Positions 1-5,082 are shown, counted from the first letter of the stretch. The stretch: 5,082 nucleotides of DNA from Holophagales bacterium (GCA_031256155.1 JAIRRD010000218.1:1-5082); one strand, 5' to 3'. Notes: a model not told the origin generated them from the letters alone. Made by a program: numbers and translations.

Positions 1-238
1 ATACATCCCGCCCAGTCCCGCAGCCCAAATCGAGAATGGTCATGCCTTCCAGCAATGGGGGCAACGGCGACCCGCAGCCGTAGAATTTGTCGTTTATCTC
101 ATCCGCGATGAGCGGTAGCACTTCTCTGATTGCAGTCGGTGGTCTCTCGCCGCAGCAACAGGCACCGGACTTGAGGTCTCTCTTGCCCTTCAGGCGTTTC
201 CCGTAATAGTCCTTCACGCTCTCTATTATGTTGTCCAT
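1..238 (-). CDS. ArsM-like SAM-dependent methyltransferase, N-terminal part (runs off left edge)
   Basis: The reading frame starts at the ATG complementary to 236-238 and stays open for 79 codons to the window edge, so the C-terminal part is missing. The N-terminus ([17 protein letters not shown]) is followed by an ACCCG cysteine cluster (Cys27-29), then YGCGSPLP (residues 53-60) and the glycine-rich SAM-binding motif [13 protein letters not shown] (residues 68-79). This order (VxxYYG, ACC, YGCG-P-P, LEGxxxLDLGCGxGRD) is typical of bacterial arsenite methyltransferase-like proteins, which transfer methyl groups from SAM to As(III) bound by cysteine thiols in the cytoplasm. The catalytic cysteines in the C-terminal half lie outside the window, so arsenic specificity is inferred. 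A GGAAG ribosome binding site sits a few bases upstream of the ATG. The gene is codirectional with tRNA-Pro, about 140 bp away. It could also be a related methyltransferase with another substrate. Confidence 0.75.
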   Translation of the reverse strand, partial: MDNIIESVKDYYGKRLKGKRDLKSGACCCGERPPTAIREVLPLIADEINDKFYGCGSPLPPLLEGMTILDLGCGTGRDV

Positions 239-380
239 GCCGCTTCCTACTTGGGTGGTGATTGCTCAGTTGATTTCACAGCCGTCTATAAACAAAACAT
301 GGGTGAGCCGCTTGCCGACGCACATTCCAAGCATAGAGTCGATGCGGTTAAGCGAACGTCAACTTACGCTTTTTTCTTGT
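239..380. other. Spacer between tRNA-Pro and the ArsM-like gene
   Basis: This 142-bp spacer contains no supportable gene. On the minus strand, just after the tRNA, an AAGCG and CGCTT pair could form a weak 5-bp hairpin, but no U-run follows it, so it is not a convincing terminator. A TTGACG (complement of 357-362) resembles a -35 box, but the best nearby -10-like hexamer is about 21 bases away, so no promoter is called. Two plus-strand open frames across this region and the tRNA have no protein-like features and run through the tRNA. Confidence 0.5.
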
Positions 381-457
381 TGGTCGGGGCGAAAGGATTC
401 GAACCTTCGACCCTCTGCTCCCAAAGCAGATGCGCTACCAGGCTGCGCCACGCCCCG
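381..457 (-). tRNA. tRNA-Pro (anticodon UGG)
   Basis: A full cloverleaf can be drawn on the minus strand. The acceptor stem CGGGGCG/CGCCCCG is perfect. The D arm is GCGC-AGCCTGGTA-GCGC. The anticodon stem TCTGC/GCAGA encloses the loop TTTGGGA, whose positions 34-36 are TGG, which reads proline codons. The variable loop is GGGTC and the T arm GAAGG-TTCGAAT-CCTTT has one G-U pair. Discriminator A is followed by an encoded CCA (381-383), giving 77 nt in all. A U at position 34 usually allows reading of several or all four CCN codons. A -10-like TATCAT lies just upstream. Confidence 0.97.
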
Positions 458-466
458 AAGAATTTT

Positions 467-472
467 ATGATA
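467..472 (-). promoter_or_regulatory. Possible -10 box of the tRNA-Pro promoter
   Basis: The minus strand reads TATCAT nine bases before the tRNA 5' end, after the T-rich GTTTTTGC. This would put initiation close to the mature 5' end. No good -35 hexamer is seen at 16-18 bp spacing; the nearest match is a weak TTCCCG. The large palindrome at 504-558 lies immediately upstream of where a -35 or UP element would be. Confidence 0.3.
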
Positions 473-503
473 GCAAAAACGGTGGTTTCACGGGAAGTCA
501 TTT

Positions 504-558
504 TATAGCCATTCCATCTCAAAATTGCGGAACGCTATTTTGAGATGGAATGGCTATA
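504..558. repeat. 55-bp nearly perfect palindrome (long hairpin)
   Basis: Arms 504-525 and 537-558 are perfect 22-bp inverted repeats (TATAGCCATTCCATCTCAAA... and its complement). Inside them, GCG (527-529) pairs with CGC (533-535) around a GAA loop, with a single T-T mismatch between. The hairpin thus has about 25 bp of stem and a 3-nt loop. It has no terminal T-run on either strand, so it is not a standard terminator. It lies between the repeat at 597-638 and tRNA-Pro. Perfect arms suggest recent origin or active maintenance, as in small palindromic or miniature mobile elements. Confidence 0.85.
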
Positions 559-573
559 GTCAACGCCCTTGAC
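559..573. repeat. Small hairpin GTCAA-CGCCC-TTGAC
   Basis: A perfect 5-bp inverted repeat (559-563 with 569-573, loop CGCCC) directly abuts the 55-bp palindrome. Together with the CCGCC/GGCGG hairpin at 621-634 it makes a run of three hairpins over about 130 bp, which looks like a palindrome-rich element and not random spacer. Confidence 0.45.
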
Positions 574-596
574 AAACAGTACAGATGGGGAAGCAC

Positions 597-638
597 CGCC
601 TACGCCTCCCATTTCGCTCTCCGCCTGTCGGCGGCTCG
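597..638. repeat. Dispersed GC-rich repeat, copy 1
   Basis: This segment matches 2242-2283 in the same orientation at 36 of 42 positions without gaps. It comprises a perfect 16-bp block (597-612), a 2-bp variable centre (613-614), a perfect 14-bp block (615-628) and a more variable end. It includes a hairpin CCGCC-TGTC-GGCGG (621-634). The 39 bases on its left align without gaps to those left of copy 2 at 23 positions, so the related unit is probably longer, about 80 bp or more. No target-site duplication or transposase is visible. A REP-like or miniature non-autonomous element is the best guess. Confidence 0.7.
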
Positions 639-971
639 CTCCATTACGGCGCAGTCTAGCGCATATTTGAGTATAGATGGCGGAATTTGCCTCGTGGGAA
701 TCAAATAGGATTTTCATCTCCGCCATCTCGACATCGGCGAGTAGGGACTTCAGAGTGTTATATAGCTTTCCCGAAGGCGACCCTACGTGCAGCAGGTAGC
801 CGGATGTGAATGTCGCGAAGCCCAGTCACCGTAGAAATCAAATCTGCCCACTACGGTTTCACCGTCATGGATCCCAATTCTGCGCACCACTGTGGGCGAC
901 TGCGCCATTAGCGGCATGGTTAACAATATCGCCTGGATAAGTGTTAGCTTGTTGTGCATTCTATAGCTCAT
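639..971 (-). pseudogene. Unidentified frameshifted coding remnant downstream of dnaJ
   Basis: Two minus-strand frames together look like one decayed gene. The first starts at ATG 969-971, 21 bp after the dnaJ stop, and reads 62 codons to a stop at 783-785. It has a short hydrophobic N-terminal stretch (LTLIQAILLTMPLMA) that might be a signal peptide or anchor, then IGIHDGETVVGRFDFYGD. The second frame opens after the TGA at 826-828 and carries GYLLHVGSPSGKLYNTL, then LLADVEMAEMKILFDSHEA and on to ICARLRR, before entering repeat copy 1. A single frameshift near 826-840 would join them. I do not recognise a family. The first ATG has no clear ribosome binding site. It may instead be non-coding spacer with chance open frames. 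Confidence 0.3.
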
Positions 972-992
972 TCTTGAAATCTATGCCAATTC

Positions 993-2150
993 CTACTGCT
1001 TTTTCTTTTTCTTTTTCGATTTATCGCCGCTGAGTAGTTTGGAAAAAAGGCTTACCTCTTCTGTTTTCACTGATGGAGCCATGGACTCCAAGAGCTGCCT
1101 TACACTTGATTCCTGCTCATTTGTCAGCTTTTTAGGCACAATAACTGATACGTGCAAGACTAAGTCGCCACGTCCGTTTCCTTTTAACCTTGGAACGCCT
1201 GCGTTGGCAATGCGCATTTTTTGACTGCCTTGTGTGCCTGCCGGAATTTTCAGGTTTTCTTGACCGTATAGGGTCTCAACGGGAAAATCGCCGCCCAGCA
1301 CGAGCAGCGGCCATGGGACTTCCAGTATCCGATGCAAATCTATTCCATCCCGTTCATACAGCGAATCTCTTTCTACATTAAAAGCAATATAGAGGTCTCC
1401 GTTACCGCCCCCACTGCGTCCAGCTGTACCTTCGCCTAGTAGCCGAAGGCGCTGGCCGCTGTCTATACCTGCGGGTATTTTGAAACGCACTTTGCTTTTA
1501 TTCTGTAATCTGCCTTCGCCGCGGCATTCGGAACAGGGGCTTTGAATTGTTTTACCTTTACCTTGACAGCGTGAACATGGGACTGTTACATGGAAAAAAC
1601 TTTGACGCATGACAACTTGTCCAGAGCCGTGACACTGGGGACATACGACAGGATGAGTCCCGCTTGCGCATCCGCTTCCGCTGCAAGAGCCGCATGCTTC
1701 TAAACGGGGTATTTCAATTTCTTTTTCATCCACGCCAAACACGGCGTCTTTGAATGGAAGTCTGAGTTCTATTTGTAAATCCGAACCGCGTTCGCGTCCA
1801 TCAGAAGACCTTCGCCTGCCGCCAAAAACATCACCAAAAAGCCCTCCGAAAAGATTGGCAAAGATATCGCTTCCAAATAAATCCTGAAAATCAGCAAACT
1901 GGTTGGGATCGAATTGAAAGCCGCCGCTGCCCGTATCGGCATGACCAAACTGATCGTATTTTCTGCGCTTGTCCGAATCTGACAGTACGCTGTACGCTTC
2001 AGCTGCTTCTTTAAATTTCTCTTCCGCTTCCTTGTTACCTGGATTTTGATCTGGATGATATTGCATTGCCAGCTTGCGATAGGTTTTTTTGATTTCATCT
2101 ATGTCGGCGTTCTTGGAAACTCCCAGAACTTCATAATAATCTCGCTTCAT
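993..2150 (-). CDS. dnaJ: Chaperone protein DnaJ (Hsp40)
   Basis: This 385-residue cytoplasmic co-chaperone delivers unfolded proteins to DnaK and stimulates its ATPase. The J domain (residues 1 to about 70) begins [11 protein letters not shown] and carries the essential HPD motif at 32-34. A Gly/Phe-rich linker follows (about 74-111). The zinc region has all four CxxCxGxG motifs: CGSCSGSG (153), CPQCHGSG (170), CSRCQGKG (192) and CSECRGEG (206). The C-terminal substrate-binding domains run from there to about 355. The length is normal for type I DnaJ. The start is the ATG at 2148-2150, because it begins the conserved N-terminus and has AGGAGA four bases upstream; a 12-codon in-frame extension upstream is not conserved. 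The tail is a lysine run (KSKKKKKKQ) encoded by A-rich repeats, which may be slippage-prone. Upstream lies a truncated dnaK, so its partner must be encoded elsewhere. Confidence 0.97.
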   Translation of the reverse strand: MKRDYYEVLGVSKNADIDEIKKTYRKLAMQYHPDQNPGNKEAEEKFKEAAEAYSVLSDSDKRRKYDQFGHADTGSGGFQFDPNQFADFQDLFGSDIFANLFGGLFGDVFGGRRRSSDGRERGSDLQIELRLPFKDAVFGVDEKEIEIPRLEACGSCSGSGCASGTHPVVCPQCHGSGQVVMRQSFFHVTVPCSRCQGKGKTIQSPCSECRGEGRLQNKSKVRFKIPAGIDSGQRLRLLGEGTAGRSGGGNGDLYIAFNVERDSLYERDGIDLHRILEVPWPLLVLGGDFPVETLYGQENLKIPAGTQGSQKMRIANAGVPRLKGNGRGDLVLHVSVIVPKKLTNEQESSVRQLLESMAPSVKTEEVSLFSKLLSGDKSKKKKKKQ

Positions 2151-2197
2151 TGGCTCTCCTGTTGGGTTTAAGTAGACAACACCCAACGAAAGTTGGT
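2151..2197 (-). promoter_or_regulatory. dnaJ leader with competing hairpins and Shine-Dalgarno
   Basis: In mRNA order the leader carries ACCAAC (2192-2197), TTTC, GTTGGGT (2181-2187), a 13-nt spacer, ACCCAAC (2161-2167), then the AGGAGA Shine-Dalgarno (2155-2160) and ATG. The middle arm can pair with the first arm (5 bp, with a 4-nt loop) or perfectly with the third arm (7 bp). The two hairpins are mutually exclusive, and the second ends directly against the Shine-Dalgarno. Any regulatory role is inference. Confidence 0.4.
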
Positions 2198-2241
2198 ATT
2201 ATACTGAATGCACTTTACAACCGTAACAACTGGGTATGTGT

Positions 2242-2283
2242 CGCCTACGCCTCCCATCGCGCTCTCCGCCTGTTAGTGGCTTG
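2242..2283. repeat. Dispersed GC-rich repeat, copy 2, at the dnaK breakpoint
   Basis: This copy matches 597-638 at 36 of 42 positions in the same orientation. Its right end coincides with the point where dnaK homology stops (around the codons for Gln58-Asn61), and its reading supplies the tail RRRARWEA and the TAG that end the shortened dnaK frame. The hairpin in copy 1 (CCGCC/GGCGG) is degraded here to CCGCC/AGTGG, so this copy looks older or less constrained. Confidence 0.7.
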
Positions 2284-2454
2284 TCTTTGAGTAATGTGAC
2301 CAACGAGTGCTTCGCCTTTGTCAGTAAAAGATACAACTGATGGGGTAGTCCTGCTGCCCTCGGCATTGGTAATAACCTTGTATTTTCCTCTTTCCATAAC
2401 GCAGGCACAACTATTTGTCGTACCAAGATCAATACCAATCAGCTTGCCGGGCAT
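2245..2454 (-). pseudogene. dnaK: Truncated dnaK: first ~61 codons only
   Basis: The frame starts at ATG 2452-2454 behind a strong GGGGAG ribosome binding site, 16 bp after the grpE stop. Residues 1-61 are clearly Dna[11 protein letters not shown] (the phosphate-1 loop that binds ATP), then [19 protein letters not shown], then [12 protein letters not shown], matching the family pattern LVGxxAKRQAVTNP. Homology then stops; eight codons derived from the repeat (RRRARWEA) precede a TAG. Full-length DnaK has about 630-640 residues, so most of the ATPase domain and the whole substrate-binding domain are absent. None of the rest is present between here and dnaJ, so this is a deletion or rearrangement and not a simple frameshift. 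The intact start signals suggest a recent loss, and a short peptide may still be translated. A full copy probably exists elsewhere, as grpE and dnaJ are intact. Confidence 0.9.
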
Positions 2455-2470
2455 TGAAACTCCCCAAAAA

Positions 2471-3121
2471 TTACATGAGATTTTCAGGTGAATTATTGCC
2501 GCGCGCAACCACCACTCTTGCTGGACGCAAGAGCTGGTCACCTATTCTGAAGCCCTTTTCACAAATATCCACGATACTTCCTTCTGGATAGGCCGTCGTA
2601 TCTAGCATGGTTAGGGCTTCGGCAACATGGGCATCAAAGGTATCGCCAATTTGAATTTCAATTTCTGAAACTTTCAAACGGCGCAATGCGTCATAAAACT
2701 GTTTCTGAATTAAGCCAACACCGGTGCGAAAATCTGTGACTTCCTGGTAAGTCGAGGTCAAACAACGATTAAAACTGTCCAGTATTTGTAACACCTCAAG
2801 CAAAATCTGCTTAACGGCTAGTTCCACACCTAACTGGATTTCTTTGGAAGTTCTGTTGCGCAAATTCTGAAAATCTGCAAACAACCTGGCGTACTTGTTT
2901 TCTTCGCTATGGAGAGAGTCTTCCAACTCTTTAACTCTGGACTTAAGCGCCTTCAATTCTGAAGCAGAATCGGCATTGCCTTGATCGTCAATCAAGTCCG
3001 CAATCCCATCCGCAAAGGTCTGAAGATCTGAAGCATCTCCCGAAGTATCACTTGAAAGGTCAATCACGTTTTCGTCACCTTTAATTGGTTCTGAAGAACC
3101 GTTTATTTCCGTGGAATCCAT
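2471..3121 (-). CDS. grpE: GrpE, nucleotide exchange factor of DnaK
   Basis: GrpE dimers release ADP from DnaK in the cytoplasm and reset its substrate cycle. The protein has an acidic, poorly conserved N-terminus, a predicted long coiled coil (about residues 50-100, including [12 protein letters not shown] and the family-typical [18 protein letters not shown]), a helical bundle, and the C-terminal beta domain with [12 protein letters not shown] (family GxxFDPxxHEA) and [18 protein letters not shown] (family KGYxLxDRxLRPAxVxV). At 216 residues it is slightly longer than the usual 180-200. The start is uncertain: ATG at 3119-3121 is chosen, but an in-frame TTG at 3134-3136 would add five residues (MSLCE), and neither has a strong ribosome binding site. 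It lies 26 bp after the rny stop and 16 bp before the dnaK start, so translational coupling is likely. No hrcA is next to it, unlike many grpE-dnaK clusters. Confidence 0.95.
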   Translation of the reverse strand: MDSTEINGSSEPIKGDENVIDLSSDTSGDASDLQTFADGIADLIDDQGNADSASELKALKSRVKELEDSLHSEENKYARLFADFQNLRNRTSKEIQLGVELAVKQILLEVLQILDSFNRCLTSTYQEVTDFRTGVGLIQKQFYDALRRLKVSEIEIQIGDTFDAHVAEALTMLDTTAYPEGSIVDICEKGFRIGDQLLRPARVVVARGNNSPENLM

Positions 3122-3147
3122 CTCGCACAAACTCAATGTTAATCGTA

Positions 3148-4767
3148 TTATCTGGCAAATTCAACCGCGCGCGTTTCACGCATGACTGTGACTTTAATCT
3201 GCCCCGGATATTGCATTTCAGACTCAATACGCTTGGAGACGTCTTTTGCAAGCCAAAAGGCCTGATCGTCATTGACTGCCCCAGCATCCACCATTATGCG
3301 GATTTCGCGCCCCGCTTGCATAGCGTAACTCTTTTGGACACCTTTATAACTTGTGGCGATTTCTTCCAGTTGTTCAAGACGTCTGATATATGTTTCAAAC
3401 ATTTCGCGCCTTGCTCCCGGCCTTGCGGCACTCAATGCGTCTGCTGCTGTTACCAGCATTGCTTCTACAGTGCGCGGCTCAATATCGCCATGATGACAGT
3501 TCATGGCATGGATAACTTCATCTTTTTCACCAAAACGCTTAAGCATATCCACGCCAATTTCTATGTGAGTTCCCTCAACCTCACGGTCAATGGCCTTGCC
3601 GATGTCGTGAAATAAACCAGCCCGCCGAGCGATACACGGGTCAGCCCCCATTTCACAAGCCATGTACTCAGCGATACGGGCTACTTCTTTTGTATGCTCT
3701 AAAACATTTTGTCCGTAACTCGTACGGTAGTTCAGTCTTCCTATGAGCTTATGCAGTTTCGGATGAATGTCAGGGAACCCCATGGCTATTGAAACGCTCT
3801 TGCCTAAATCTTTAAGGTGCTCATCCATTTCGATTTTGACTTTTTCGACCACTTCTTCGATGCGAGCTGGATGAATACGGCCATCCGCGATAAGTTTTTG
3901 AAGAGACTGGCTTGCAACCTCTCTGCGAATTGGATCAAAGCTACTCACAACAATGGTTTCAGGTGTATCATCAACAATGAGGTCACATCCGACAGCCTTT
4001 TCCAAGGCTCTGATGTTGCGCCCCTCTCTTCCGATAATTCTGCCTTTTAGGTCATCACTGGGCAGATGCACGGATGTAACTGAGGCTTCGGCAGCTACAT
4101 CAGAGGCAATTCTTTGAATGGCGGTGGTTATTGTCCATTTGGCTCTTCTGTCCGCTTCCTCTTCCGCCTCTTCTTCAATGCGCCGAATCAGTTTGGCCGC
4201 GTCCATCTTTGCGGTGTATTCCAACTGAGCGGTTAGTTCGGCTTTGGCTTCCTCTCGGCTGAGCCCGGCCACCTCTTCCAATTTACGGGACTGTGCTTCA
4301 ATTACCTGTTTTACCTTCAAGTTTTGAGCTTCAAGGTTTTCAAATTCTTCTTTGATTTTCTCAGTTTTTACTTCAAGTTCCTTGGTTTTTTGATCCACAG
4401 TTTGAAGCTTTTTATCAAGGCTGTCCTCTTTGGTTTGCAGACGCTGTTCCTGCTTTCCCAAAGAAGCCATGCGCTCATTGGCAATTTTTTCAGCCTCCTG
4501 CCTGGCGGCAAGAGCCTGCTCTTTGTTCTTTAAGTCGGCCTCACGGCGTAGCGCGTCAGCTTCCTTTTGCCCATTAGCTATAATTCTGGAGGATTCTTTT
4601 TCGGCTTCGGTTAAAAGCCGTTCTCTCTTGGCTTTTAATTCAGTTTCCGCTTTGGTGTGAGCTTTTGCCGCATGCAACACAGCGGCGTGAGCGCGGCGCA
4701 ACTGCATAAACCCAAAAGCAAATGCTACGACAGTTATTACTATCAAAACCCAATCTAACGCATTCAT
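3148..4767 (-). CDS. rny: Ribonuclease Y (endoribonuclease)
   Basis: RNase Y is a membrane-anchored endoribonuclease that starts mRNA turnover and processes some RNAs. This 539-residue protein has the full family layout: a transmembrane anchor (residues about 5-21, LDWVLIVITVVAFAFGF), a long charged coiled coil (about 25-215), a KH RNA-binding domain with GRIIGREGRNI (GREG loop at 246-249), and an HD metal-dependent phosphohydrolase domain with His358 (VLEHTKEV), His387-Asp388 (LFHDIGKAID), His425/His426 (NCHHGD) and Asp443 (TAADALSAARPG). The C-terminus ends YPGQIKVTVMRETRAVEFA, as usual. The length is slightly above the common 510-520. The start is the ATG at 4765-4767 behind AGGAG; an upstream in-frame ATG at 4801-4803 lacks a conserved N-terminus. 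It follows the 6S RNA terminator and heads the rny-grpE-(dnaK)-dnaJ run. Its Shine-Dalgarno is paired in a hairpin. Confidence 0.98.
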   Translation of the reverse strand: MNALDWVLIVITVVAFAFGFMQLRRAHAAVLHAAKAHTKAETELKAKRERLLTEAEKESSRIIANGQKEADALRREADLKNKEQALAARQEAEKIANERMASLGKQEQRLQTKEDSLDKKLQTVDQKTKELEVKTEKIKEEFENLEAQNLKVKQVIEAQSRKLEEVAGLSREEAKAELTAQLEYTAKMDAAKLIRRIEEEAEEEADRRAKWTITTAIQRIASDVAAEASVTSVHLPSDDLKGRIIGREGRNIRALEKAVGCDLIVDDTPETIVVSSFDPIRREVASQSLQKLIADGRIHPARIEEVVEKVKIEMDEHLKDLGKSVSIAMGFPDIHPKLHKLIGRLNYRTSYGQNVLEHTKEVARIAEYMACEMGADPCIARRAGLFHDIGKAIDREVEGTHIEIGVDMLKRFGEKDEVIHAMNCHHGDIEPRTVEAMLVTAADALSAARPGARREMFETYIRRLEQLEEIATSYKGVQKSYAMQAGREIRIMVDAGAVNDDQAFWLAKDVSKRIESEMQYPGQIKVTVMRETRAVEFAR

Positions 4768-4771
4768 CCGA

Positions 4772-4793
4772 GACTCCTGAAATAGTAGGAGCC
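4772..4793 (-). promoter_or_regulatory. Hairpin occluding the rny Shine-Dalgarno
   Basis: On the mRNA, GGCUCCU (4787-4793) pairs with AGGAGUC (4772-4778) around the 8-nt loop ACUAUUUC, giving seven pairs including one G-U. The whole AGGAG ribosome binding site of rny lies in the 3' arm, six bases before the ATG. The pairing is seen directly; that it limits or tunes rny translation, for example by temperature or a binding protein, is inference. Confidence 0.5.
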
Positions 4794-4822
4794 AACTATG
4801 CAATTTAGCCCGGTGTAACTTG

Positions 4823-4846
4823 AAAAATCCCCACTCAGTCGTGGAA
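4823..4846 (-). terminator. Intrinsic terminator after the 6S-like RNA
   Basis: The minus strand reads TTCCAC-GACTGA-GTGGGG-A-TTTTT. The stem is four Watson-Crick pairs (CCAC/GTGG) extended by two G-U pairs, followed by a five-U tract (4823-4827). It sits directly 3' of the closing stem of the 6S-like RNA and upstream of rny, so it would end the small RNA and partly separate it from rny. The stem is short, so read-through into rny is plausible. Confidence 0.6.
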
Positions 4847-4992
4847 GCCTGCCGTGTTCCCTAAATACAAGGGGGGTAGCCAGAATCCTGGTTTAAGGCA
4901 TTTCGCAACGCGACGCGCACAAGGCCAGGCGAAAGCTTCCCGTTACGGCTTACGGAACAAGCGCTCGACCATCTCACGGGCTTCGCAGGGAA
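4843..4992 (-). ncRNA. ssrS: Probable 6S RNA
   Basis: 6S RNA is a roughly 150-190 nt regulator that mimics an open promoter and binds the sigma-70 RNA polymerase holoenzyme in stationary phase. This gap between the upstream gene end and rny has no codon-like frame but can fold as a long rod. On the minus strand, 5' CCTGC (4985-4989) pairs with GCAGG (4848-4852) and CGTG (4975-4978) with CACG (4853-4856); alternatively GAAGCC (4979-4984) pairs with GGCTTC (4844-4849). Inside are a large central region, a GCTT...CCGT/ACGG...AAGC hairpin, and GCCTTAAA (4895-4902), resembling the GCCTTAAA of E. coli 6S RNA. A terminator follows. The position, between a probable zapA and rny, is one I recall for ssrS in Desulfovibrio-type genomes. 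The ends are approximate, and the family call needs a covariance-model search. Confidence 0.65.
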
Positions 4993-4999
4993 AATAGAG

Positions 5000-5082
5000 T
5001 TATTCCATCGGCGGCAACCGACTAAAATCTGAAGTGGTGTCGTTTGGAATAGCATCGTCAGGAACATCATCAAGTAGTTTGG
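5000..5082 (-). CDS. C-terminal end of a gene upstream of 6S RNA, possibly cell division protein ZapA
   Basis: Only the last 26 codons are in the window, in the frame starting at 5080 and ending with TAA at 5000-5002. The tail is acidic and polar (KLLDDVPDD..., ending FSRLPPME). Such a short variable tail cannot identify a family. The suggestion of ZapA, a small protein that stabilises the FtsZ ring, rests only on position: zapA commonly precedes ssrS in proteobacteria. Another minus-strand frame open from the window edge runs on through the 6S-like RNA, but its composition (MMMFLTMLFQTTPLQ and then random-looking sequence) is not protein-like. The gene end lies about 8 bp from the proposed 6S RNA 5' end, so the 6S promoter must overlap this coding end. 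Confidence 0.45.
   Translation of the reverse strand, partial: KLLDDVPDDAIPNDTTSDFSRLPPME

Noticed and set aside
330..362. TTGACG plus TATGCT as a promoter for the ArsM-like gene
   Set aside because: The spacing is about 21 bp, too long for a sigma-70 promoter, and the -10 match is poor.
228..508. Two overlapping plus-strand open frames across the tRNA region
   Set aside because: Both read straight through the tRNA-Pro gene on the other strand (the [16 protein letters not shown] and [16 protein letters not shown] peptides are typical tRNA-antisense artefacts).
504..558. Long palindrome as an intrinsic terminator
   Set aside because: Neither strand has a T-run after the stem, and the A/T-rich perfect arms with a 3-nt loop do not fit a standard terminator.
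828..857. Inverted repeat ACCGTAG...CTACGGT inside the remnant
   Set aside because: Only 7 bp with a loop of about 16 bases and no context; compatible with chance.
597..2283. Repeat copies as part of a CRISPR array
   Set aside because: Only two copies about 1.6 kb apart with genes between them; no regular spacers and no cas genes.
2199..2438. 79-codon minus-strand frame [11 protein letters not shown] over dnaK
   Set aside because: It is out of frame with the clear DnaK N-terminus and its composition is not protein-like.
3085..3615. 176-codon open frame on the plus strand opposite rny and grpE
   Set aside because: It is antisense to well-supported rny and grpE coding sequence, has no recognisable motif and an odd cysteine and phenylalanine-rich composition; a frame shadow.
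4861..5073. 70-codon minus-strand frame starting MMMFLTMLF
   Set aside because: It covers the 6S-like RNA and a different frame of the upstream gene end; the acidic-tail frame ending at 5000 followed by a structured RNA is the better explanation.

Overview
The window is a bacterial chromosomal segment in which every supportable gene lies on the minus strand, so transcription runs from right (5082) to left (1). In that direction the order is: the last 26 codons of a gene whose position and acidic tail suggest zapA, a probable 6S RNA (ssrS) with its own terminator, rny (RNase Y), grpE, a dnaK cut off after about 61 native codons, dnaJ, an unidentified frameshifted remnant, a repeat and hairpin cluster, tRNA-Pro(UGG), and the first 79 codons of an ArsM-like methyltransferase running off the left edge. 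The zapA - 6S RNA - rny order is one I associate with Desulfovibrio-type deltaproteobacteria (Desulfobacterota). The organism is therefore probably a Desulfovibrionales relative, but this rests on recalled synteny and not on a search.

Right part (about 4770-5082): a cell-division-type gene end, then a 6S-like structured RNA followed by a hairpin and U-run terminator, then a short rny leader in which the rny Shine-Dalgarno is paired inside a hairpin. Centre (2150-4767): rny and grpE are tightly spaced and look like an operon. It continues into the correct start and strong ribosome binding site of dnaK, but dnaK stops after 69 codons, where its sequence runs into a GC-rich repeat. dnaJ follows with its own good ribosome binding site and is intact, with J domain, Gly/Phe region and four zinc-binding motifs.

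Left part (1-990): no intact gene lies between dnaJ and the tRNA. This stretch holds a remnant split over two frames, a second copy of the repeat that ends dnaK, and a nearly perfect 55-bp palindrome just upstream of the tRNA-Pro promoter region. The ArsM-like gene start follows beyond the tRNA.

Functionally, GrpE and DnaJ are the nucleotide-exchange factor and J-domain partner of DnaK. The core chaperone of this cluster has been lost, so they must serve a DnaK encoded elsewhere, unless the break is an assembly artefact. The truncated dnaK, the decayed remnant and the shared repeat point to repeat-associated rearrangement, perhaps in a genome undergoing degradation. The most interesting item is this small palindrome-rich dispersed repeat. 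No CRISPR array, transposase or defence gene is visible.
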